Part shown: piece by piece, positions 56,641-64,000 of the stretch
Numbering within the stretch: position 1 is the first letter of the stretch
Layout of the letters: every line of letters begins with the position of its first letter
DNA from: Acanthosepion esculentum
Lineage: Eukaryota > Mollusca > Cephalopoda > Sepiida > Sepiidae
DNA: 64,000 nucleotides
Assembly: GCA_964036315.1 (NCBI GenBank)
Contig: OZ038496.1
Location: 14,144,076-14,208,075 of the forward strand
Reading direction: 5' to 3'
Program-made: the position numbers and the translations under genes
Notes under the pieces: model-generated
What the model was told of the DNA's origin: nothing
Database searches by the model: none
The model's input: only the letters and a program-made list of their open reading frames with translations

Positions 56641-58084
56641 ATATCCCATGAATTATCATCCTATGAGTCTTTTACTTTGTTTTAGCAAAGTACTAGAGGC
56701 TCTAATCAATGCTGAATTGGTTAAGCATCTTACATCACATAGCCTTCTTTCAGATAAACAATATAGCTTTTGTTTCTCTAGGTCAACCACCAAAAGTGTT
56801 AACGCTAATTACAGAATTTGTATATCGAGCTTTAGATAAGAATGGTAAGACCTGGGCTGCAGCTTTAGATATCTCGATGGCATTTAACAGTCTCTGGCAT
56901 GCTGGCCTTTTTCACAAGGTCAACAGCTATGGTGACTATGACTTAATTCAAATGTGCTTAACAAATCATGTGATGAAAGTCATCTTGAATGGCCATGCTT
57001 CTAGATCCTTTCACATTAATGCAGGGATCCCCAGTTCTATATCCTTGGACACATGTTGTTCCTTATTGTCATCAATGACCTTCCCAATGTCATTAGTTCC
57101 CAACTAGGTACTTATGCCAATGACACAACTATTTATTCTTGTTTTAATAGTAAGTCCAATAGATTTGATTAAGTAAAATTGATAGCTGCTCTTGAAAATG
57201 ACCTCCAGTCAGTTATTAACTAGGGCAAAAATAGCTTATAAGTTTTAACACCTCCAAAAGGAAACTGCTATATTTTAATCATCATAGAGAACCATTTTTG
57301 CCTTTCAGCATGGCTGAAGCTAACCTCCAGGAGAATGAATCTTTGCGCCTTACTTGATTTCATGTTTTCTACTGACATGACGTGGAAATATTATATTGAA
57401 TCAATTGCTAAGTCTACTGCTAGGAAGGTTGGTTCACTGTGTCAATTCTTTTTGCACATGTATAAATCCACCATTCATCAGTGCATTGAATATTGCTACC
57501 ATATTTGGTCTGGTGCTCCATCTATATAACTCAAGATAATAAAAAAATCCAAAGAAGGTTCTGTAATGTTATGGGTCCTGACCTGGCATCTTGAATTCAG
57601 TCACCTTCATACCATGATTTTTGTGGCTTCCTTCTGTCTTTAATATAAATATTTTCATGGCAATTGTTCTAGCGAGATCACGTCTTTGGTAATCCGACTG
57701 CATGAATTTAAGCGTACTATGAGATTGCCGATTAGGTCTCATCATTTTAGTGTTGAAATAGATGTAACTGTAAGTTCTATTCTAATAGATTCTTTTTATG
57801 CACTTCTTGCCTGTGTAAATCTCTTACAGTTTCTTGCATCCATGCCACTTACGATTTTCTAAAATTTAAATTCAATGTCAATCATCATTTTTGTCTTCCT
57901 GAATTCTGTTCTTTTCGTCCCTCATTAAAGTCTTTTCATTCTCTTCCCCAGTAATTTCTGGTAGCTTAGTGACTTTCTCAACCTGTTTGGGGTGAAATAA
58001 TAAAAAAAGTACCTTCATACCTTAATGGCAACTAATACAAATGATGAACATTTTTTCGTATCTTATAAGCACTTCTAAATTTTA

Positions 58085-58178
58085 AAAAACAACCTTAGGA
58101 AGGGTATGAATCCTCATCTTCTCCCACCAGCTATGGGTGAATTAGTAGGACTTTTATAAGTAAATCAGTGAATCAACC
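58085..58178 (+). mobile_element. 5S-derived SINE, 3' tail only
   Basis: 'ggtatgaatcctcatcttct' and 'gtgaattagtaggactttta' match the tail of the 41559-41855 element. The 5S head is missing, as expected of a 5'-truncated copy. Confidence 0.55.
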
Positions 58179-58245
58179 AATTGACACTCAACATATTTCA
58201 CGGCTATAGATGTACTTATACATTTTAACTACTGTTGATTTGATC

Positions 58246-58276
<31 letters not shown>

Positions 58277-59289
58277 GGAAATTCCTATTCTCCACCCCCA
58301 CTCTGACTGAGACACCAGCACCATCATAATAACAAAGAGTGAGCTTGCAAAGCAGACATTGGAACATTTCCCAAGTGATAGCTTATTTGAAAATTAAATT
58401 CTCCAAGACCTTGTTCTTATAACTAACATAAACATTAAGCACTATAAAAAAGAATTTAGAATTTTACAATTGATCTTTGTCCTAACTTTTTTTCTAGTAT
58501 TTTTTCCAGTTATGATTGCTTGGAATTAATCAAAACTTGCACATGTTTAATCATTTCCTTTTAGATGATTCAATAGTGATATTTTCTGTCTCTTTTTCCT
58601 AGAAAAGTTACTGGACACAATAATAATAATAATAATAATATCAACAAACTAAATTTCCTATTCTTCCCTCAAGTGAGCCAACACAGCCAGGCAATAATGT
58701 TATAATGCACCGGGGAAAGAAGAAAAAGAAAAGAAAGCATTACTGTGATTTCTAAAGCCCACAAGTTGGGACATATATATGGGGAAGGCTAAAGAGCTAA
58801 ATTATTTTCGTACAACTATTGATTTGAAAACAGCAGCAATGCTTCCAAAAGGCAGCCACCAGATGAAAATCTGAGAGTAAGACATGGTTTCAAGGCTTAA
58901 ACATTATTACCTCTAACTTAGGTTGCTCAAGCAACACCTCACCACACATTGATTATACTTTACAATGCCAAAAATATGCAAATACAGCAACTGCGAGATC
59001 TTAGAGTTTCTTTATATATTTCCCATTTTCTGTAGGCAATCTAATTTGGCAACAGAAAAAACAATTTACTGGACAAGGAAGTTAACAACTTTATTTTGCT
59101 GCCTGGCAACCACTGTCCTAATGTTGCAAATACCATGCATAAAATGACCCTGTAGCATCCGTGGGAAGTTTTGTCCAAATGTGGTATGTTCTTCAGATCT
59201 GTTACCTTCAGATTATAAATAGTTTGTCCAATGCAATTTTTCTTGTTTGGTCAACACTTTCAATAATTTCAAGACAATAAGGAATGTAA
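58179..59289. other. No gene; (TA)n at 58245-58273, (AAT)n at about 58619-58639
   Basis: Unassigned AT-rich DNA. A 60-codon frame at 58965-59147 has no recognisable features. Confidence 0.5.
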
Positions 59290-59840
59290 TTATTTTCACT
59301 ATTTGTTCAGACTGTTGTCCTCATCATTGTTGCTATATTCACAATGTTTCAGCCATTGTATGCTCTGGCCCGCTTCAGGTGATTTGAATTTCAAACTGAA
59401 TCCTTTATTTCGTCCACTGGTATACATTGTTCTAGTTCCACATGCCATGCTGCTTCCTTATGTCTCAGTATCAGTTATCTCCCTTTAATTCACCTCTCTA
59501 ATTTCTTTGTTCATCTTAGCTGTAGCCAGATATTGAACTCATAACTCTTTGGGTCAAGTCATTGGATTCAGCCAATGTTTTTATCCACTGGGCCAAAATT
59601 TCAATCACCTGAAGAAGGACTGAGCGTACAATGGCCAAAATGTTGTGAATATGGCAACAGTAATGAGGACAACAGTCCGAAAGTGTAAGTAATTACAATA
59701 CCTCATCTCAGAAATATAGACAGATCCTGAAGAAGGTCAGAATGTCCAACTGCTGAGATGTGAATATGGCAACTAAAATGAGGACAACAGTCTGAAAAAA
59801 GTAAATAGTGTAAATAGTTTCCATTCCTCATCTCAGAAAT
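59290..59840. mobile_element. Inverted tRNA-SINE pair (family E)
   Basis: 59340-59590 is a minus-strand copy: its end motif (reverse complement of cctgaag.gggccagagca) is at about 59365-59385 and its tRNA-like head at about 59530-59590. 59590-59840 carries two plus-strand copies of the end region ('ctgaagaagg', 'gaggacaacagtc.ga', 'ctcatctcagaaatatag'). The head-to-head design matches 19186-19690. Confidence 0.65.
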
Positions 59841-60034
59841 ATAGAAACATATTGATAAGGAATGCATTGAATCAAAATTGGAATCATTTTTTTTTTGATT
59901 GAATACAAACTTTACCTGAAAATTGGGGTAAGGGGATAAAAAAATCAAGGAAAATACTTTGATGGCTGAATAATGATGCTATGTATTTAGGTGAAACAAT
60001 GGGCAGACCTAGAGGGTGTGGCAGAAGTGGTCCA

Positions 60035-60160
60035 TTCAAGTTAGCATTTTTTCAATTATTTCACTCCAAGACAAAGGGTTACTGTGAGTGAAAGAAACTG
60101 AGAAAATGTTATTGAGGAGAGAAGACAATAAGAGTAAAGAATTCAAGGAGACAGAAGATG
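60035..60160 (-). pseudogene. LINE 3' end fragment
   Basis: The reverse complement ends 'agtaaccctttgtcttggag' then tgaaataattgaaaaaatgc, the family 3' signature. Confidence 0.55.
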
Positions 60161-60179
60161 ATGATTGATCATGAACAGA

Positions 60180-60765
60180 TGATGAAAAATGCAACACTGA
60201 AATTTGGACATGCATTGGACGAATGAAAGAAGCATTCTAAAATCTAAACAAAGTGCTGAGAAACAGAAAAATGTCCTTAGAAACAAAGAAAAGAGTGCTG
60301 GATTGCTATGTGATATCCACCCTCTTATATGGCAGTGAATGGTGGACAATCTCCTCATGGATGAAGAGAAAAATGGAGGCAGGAGAAATGTGGTTCGACA
60401 GAAGGATACTGAAAATTCCATGGACGGAAGCATTGAGTAAGTTTTAAAGAAAATGGCAACAAAAAGAACACGTATACTCAAAATCAGGAAAAGATAGCTG
60501 AAATTACTTGGATATATAATGAGGAAGGTAGGCTTGGAAAATTTAATCCTCATTGGGCATATTAAGAGTAAGAGAGATAGGAAAAGACAGCAAGCCACCT
60601 ACCTGACAAGCTTCGGTGAATAGATAGCTGAACAGGATGGGGTTGGTTGCCAGGAGCTTTAGCAAAGGGAGAAAAACTGCTAAAGGCCACAAGATATAGG
60701 AAGTTTTGGAGAGCTATGATTGTTCATATCCTGAAGGCAGCACATAGAAGAAAAAGAAGTTGACA
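60180..60765 (+). pseudogene. RTE-like LINE C-terminal RT fragment
   Basis: EKCNTEIWTCIG-like start, NLNKVLRNRKMSLETKKRVL, DCYVISTLLYGSEWWTISSW, MKRKMEAGEMWFDRRILKIP, WTEALSKF, then frame breaks and a trailer with FWRAMIVHILK (about 60705-60740). Best-preserved RTE-like piece here and a good match to copy 3 at 2540-3030. No endonuclease or RT core. Confidence 0.7.
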
Positions 60766-60774
60766 GGAAAGAAA

Positions 60775-61225
60775 GAAGATGGAAGAGAGTTCCACCATCA
60801 AGAAGTGAAAGAGAGTTCCACCATCAAGAAGTGAAAGAGAGTTCCACCATCAAGAAGTGAAAGAGAGTTCCACCATCAAGAAGTGAAAGAGAAGAAATGA
60901 TTGGAATAGAACTTACAGTTAAACTATTAATTTCAACAGTAAAATGATCGGCCTTAGATGATAATACAAAAATTTGAGAAGTTGAGATAACCAAAGAGGA
61001 AGATCATTAGAAAAATTACCATCAAAATATTTATAGAAAAGTGGAAAAGTAACTGAAGCCAAGATGCAAGGTTGGGACCAATAAAATTGCAGATTATTCT
61101 TGGCATTTTATCAAGAATCTCCAGATATATTGCAGAAACACCAGACCAGATGTGGCAGTAATATTCAATGCACGAACCAGTAGCAGAATTATAAAGAATG
61201 GCTGGTTGGTTGGTTTTGCTTAGTG
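60775..61225 (-). pseudogene. LINE fragment with a 26-bp minisatellite expansion
   Basis: Minus-strand codons ATGSCIEYYCHIWSGVSAIY, LEILDKMPRIICNFIGPNLA then SWLQLL (about 61190-61045) are the usual post-RT region. At 60781-60893 the unit gagttccaccatcaagaagt+gaaaga (26 bp) is repeated four times, expanding the stretch that encodes the WNSL-type motif in intact copies. Confidence 0.7.
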
Positions 61226-61822
61226 GCATAACAACACCTCTGTGGGTTATTTAATACTGAAATCTGAAAGGTTTGAACACGATTTTATGGCTTCAACTAA
61301 ATATATTTTGAACGCAGTTGTATGCCTTCAACTACAGATAAAATGTATTGTTGGTCATTTTGCTATAAAATGTATTGGTGGTCATTCTGCTATAAAATGT
61401 ATTGTTGGTCATTCTACTATAAAATGTATTGTTGGTCATTTTACTATAAAATGTATTGTCGGAAATTTTACTACAATATGTATTACTGATAATTTTGCTT
61501 ATTTATAATAAGCAAAATTATCAGTAATACATTGTTAGTAATTTTACTACAAGTAGATATTGTTGGTAATTCTTTTATATAAAAATGTATTACTGGTATT
61601 TTTATTATAAAAGTATATTTTTGTACTTTCATAATTTTTTATTTTTGTTTGGGGGTTCACTATTTGCCCATAGCTGTGACCCTAACAGGTACTACCACTC
61701 TGTGTCAACATTGACCTGGGAACAACAGTAATTAAGAGATGGTTTCATGCTCTTCAAAATCTTTAATCTCCTGATCAAAGGCCTTGCTGCCGGATCTAGT
61801 TTATTGTCATACCCAGGACTTC
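61210..61822 (+). repeat. Family A repeat, copy 7, with internal 27-bp minisatellite
   Basis: Head at 61215-61260, conserved 3' half at about 61650-61822. Between them the unit 'aaaatgtattgttggtcatt'+'ttgctat' (about 27 bp) is repeated about five times cleanly (61330-61470) and further in decayed form to 61620. A small inverted repeat (ataattttgcttatt / aataagcaaaattat) sits at about 61486-61521. Confidence 0.8.
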
Positions 61823-61975
61823 TGCAAGATAGATTCTGATGAGAGAAATTGTCTTGAATGGCACAACGAATCAATGTAGGGGAACTGAATTATTACACAA
61901 AATTAGATGTTCCAAATTTTCATCTCACTCCATCAAAGTCTAGATTTTGATACTGTAAATCAAGAATTTGTAGAG

Positions 61976-62253
61976 GTTATTTTCTAAGCATAGCTTAGAT
62001 GTGGCACAAGGCCAAAAGTATGGAGCACCTAGTTAGGATCTAACTCACTTTTCAGTCATAACTGATCTAGCCAGACAAGCTTGCTAACCATTACACCACA
62101 CCGGGGTACCCTATAAATGATTTTCTAAGTGTAGCTTAGATGTGGCACAAGGCCAAACATATGGGGCACCCAAGTAGAATCAAACTCACTATTCAGTCTT
62201 AACTGACTTAATGAGACAACTTTGCTAACCATTACGCCATGTTGAAGTGCCTC
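61976..62253 (-). mobile_element. SINE family F dimer with perfect 17-bp TSD
   Basis: Two head-to-tail minus-strand copies (61976-62110 and 62115-62253) together lie between identical atcaagaatttgtagag words at 61959-61975 and 62254-62270. Each copy has the reverse complement of the tRNA-like head ('gctaaccattacaccac') at its right end and the shared 'gcttagatgtggcacaaggc' tail at its left. One shared TSD means that either the dimer moved as a unit or the second copy arose within the first. Confidence 0.85.
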
Positions 62254-62354
62254 ATCAAGAATTTGTAGAGAGAAATGTCAGAAAAAATAACTTTTAAAAT
62301 TACTGCATTTGCTGCATTTTTCTGTCTGTCTGCATTCAAAACAAAATAAATGGC

Positions 62355-62512
62355 TATAATTATAGTGATTTACTAAGCGTAGCTACATGTAGAACAGGGC
62401 CAAAAGTATAGAGCACCCAGATCAGATCAAGCTCACTATTCAGTTGTAATTGATCTAGCGAGACAAGCTTGTTAACCATTACACCATGTTGAAGTGCCTA
62501 AAATGCAGTTAT
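62355..62512 (-). mobile_element. SINE family F, separate copy
   Basis: The same order as the neighbouring dimer: 'gcgtagctacatgtagaac' tail, 'gagcacccag', 'gttaaccattacaccatgtt' head. No clean TSD. Confidence 0.7.
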
Positions 62513-62539
62513 AATCTTTCTTTATATTTTTTAGATGCT

Positions 62540-62945
62540 ATCCAGCTTTCGAATGTTGTTTAGAGTGGCAGCAAATTCTACCACCAACACAGGCAGTACA
62601 AATGTTGCTGGGTACAACCACATCTAACACCCCAGACTGCAACCCACTTGATTATTATGTGTGGGGCGCAGTTGAACGAGCGACCAACAAAACTCCTTTT
62701 AACACCAAAGATGAACTGAAGGCAAGGATTATGGCAGCATTCACCAACTTAAACAAGGAGACCGTCCAGAAGAGATGTAGGACATTGCGAAGTTGTCTGG
62801 CAATGGTAATTTTATTGAATAAATTTAATCTTTAGTATTTCAAGAGATTTTTGTGTAATTTTGGTAAATATATCTGTTAAAATGAGATGTCAGTGTTATT
62901 TTCATTTTTGTGTAATTTAAATGACAATTTATCCATCGCACCCTG
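62540..62945 (+). pseudogene. mariner transposase C-terminal fragment with 3' TIR
   Basis: The plus-strand frame gives NTPDCNPLDYYVWGAVERAT then DELKARIMAAFTNLNKETVQ and KRCRTLRSCL, the C-terminal part that follows the third catalytic residue in mariner enzymes. The TIR ends atttatccatcgcaccctg at 62945, followed by TA. Upstream catalytic parts are absent. Confidence 0.75.
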
Positions 62946-63114
62946 TAATATTCTTCATCATGCATCAGCTATATACTTTCTACTACCTTTTCTAATAATA
63001 ATAATAGTAATAATAATAATAATAATAATTTACCACTCACTCTTTACCAAGAGTGTGTGGGGGTTGGGGTGGGAGATTGCCTCAGTGATGCACACGGCTA
63101 ACATCTGCTGCAGG

Positions 63115-63619
63115 GATGCTGACATGGAGTTTGGGATATCTGAGTGAAGTGCAGAGGATTTGGAAAGAGTTGGATGAGTCTAATGCTGATTACAAAGGTA
63201 TGTCAGCTTAGAAAACTCACTCTGATTGTTCTAATAAGAAAAGAACTCAGACAATTTCTGCAACCACATAACCCCTTATATCTGGCCACCTAACTCCACA
63301 GACTGCAGCCCCCTTGATTATTATGTGTGGGGTGCAGTTGAGTGAGAGACCAACAAAATTCCTTGTAACACAACTGAAGGCAAGGATTATGGCAGTATTC
63401 ACCAACTTAAACAAGGAGACCATCAGGAAGAGTTGCAAGAGATTCCAAAGTCGTCTGAAGGTTGTGGTTGAAGCCAATGGAAATTTTATTGAATAAATTT
63501 AATCTTTAGTATTTCAATATGTTTTTGTGTAATTTTGGTAAATATATCTGTTAAAATGAGATATCAGTGCTATTTTCATTTTTGCATAATTTAAATGACA
63601 ATTTATCCATCGCACCCTG
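63115..63619 (+). pseudogene. Internally deleted mariner remnant
   Basis: A small N-terminal helix-turn-helix piece (EVQRIWKELDESNADYKG, about 63145-63200) is joined directly to C-terminal codons (CGVQLSERPTKF, LKARIMAVFTNLNKETIRK) and the 3' TIR ending gcaccctg at 63619, then TA. The whole catalytic middle has been deleted. Confidence 0.7.
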
Positions 63620-64000
63620 TACAAACAGACACATGCATATAAACAATCAATCACAAAAACATTTATACATATATATTTTCAGGGAATGCTGAAACATTAC
63701 AGACACACACATATATATATACGCAAACAAGTACATGTATACATGCACTTAATCACACACACACACACACACATATATGTATATATATAATTAATATCAG
63801 TGAAAGTTTGTTACTTAGCTGATTGATATTACCTTCAGCATCCCATCTCCAGAGTTTCGTAGACAGACTTATCCATCTTTTCTTCAGTGGCTATCAACAT
63901 TGTCCACTCCTTGGGGGTTATCAGCAACTGACTGCTTATACGTCTCAATTTTTCTTTTTTATATGCACTTTTCTTTGGTGCAAGCTTTTTTTTTTTCATA
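63620..64000. other. No gene; short (TA)n and (CA)n microsatellites
   Basis: Several short CA/TA runs at 63660-63790. The final 200 bases show no recognisable feature. Confidence 0.5.

Larger units (their letters stand above)
55050..58005 (+). pseudogene. Long decayed LINE (Jockey/CR1-like) with RT domain
   Basis: The most extensive copy of the family. 55140-55350 has ADKAECFALKFSSNFTLN. 55950-56110 has KLDPHKSYKLDGIPASVLKK then CAPELATISSKLYNKYL (start of RT). 56645-57115 has NYHPMSLLLCFSKVLEALIN, LLSDKQYSF, ALDISMAFNSLWHAGLFHKV (catalytic Asp in DISMAF), and INAGIPSSIS in place of the usual AGVPQGS; the YADD position is decayed to YAND (about 57115). 57300-57560 has the DMTWKYYIESI and CIEYCYHIWSG-type region, and the trailer ends at 58005. 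Inserts at about 55360-55880 and 56158-56640 break it. Confidence 0.8.

Overview
This window looks like gene-poor, repeat-dense nuclear DNA from an invertebrate animal. I favour a mollusc, probably a cephalopod, but that is inference and no diagnostic host gene was found. The support is indirect: very AT-rich sequence with dozens of long (TA)n tracts, several tRNA-headed SINE families, RTE-like and Jockey/CR1-like LINE debris, Penelope-like, BEL/Pao and mariner fragments, and no exon-like coding DNA. Every longer protein-like signal is transposon-derived or low-complexity.

Layout. 0-9 kb: a piggyBac-type MITE, a three-fold reiterated RTE-like reverse-transcriptase fragment, long (TA)n tracts, a perfect 144-bp palindrome and a second inverted repeat of about 420 bp. 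9.4-12.4 kb: a stack of minus-strand LINE copies that carries a solo LTR with a 4-bp target-site duplication (TSD) and a SINE with a 16-bp TSD, followed by a Penelope GIY-YIG fragment. 12.7-26 kb: copies of an unclassified 400-bp family (called family A here), a second solo LTR, mariner remnants, inverted tRNA-SINEs and a 5S-rRNA-derived SINE. 26.2-35.3 kb: the centrepiece, a young BEL/Pao retrotransposon (27242-34993, minus strand) inserted in a LINE. Its LTRs are nearly identical, it has itself been split by an 860-bp solo LTR with a CTTC TSD, and it lacks integrase. 35.2-36 kb: head-to-head Penelope RT fragments. 37.4-46.3 kb: an inverted copy of the 14.7-15.35 kb segment, a SINE with a 17-bp TSD, a TA-flanked MITE with perfect 26-bp inverted ends, a second 5S-derived SINE, LINE fragments and a pair of about 0.5-0.6 kb MITE-like repeats. 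46.8-48.4 kb: a 1.6-kb degenerate TTTC tract. 50.26-54.59 kb: about 50 copies of an 86-bp satellite with 43- and 172-bp substructure. 55-64 kb: a long decayed LINE, inverted SINEs, RTE-like and LINE tails, family A with an internal minisatellite, a SINE dimer with a 17-bp TSD, and two mariner remnants.

The elements do not form a pathway. They record successive insertion: LINE first, then BEL, then the solo LTR inside BEL; and an older LINE, then a younger LINE, then a solo LTR. The observations most worth following are the 5S-derived composite SINE, the BEL/solo-LTR nest with integrase loss, the hierarchical satellite, the perfect palindrome, and family A. Clade names, ages and identities were judged by eye from the sequence; no database search was run.
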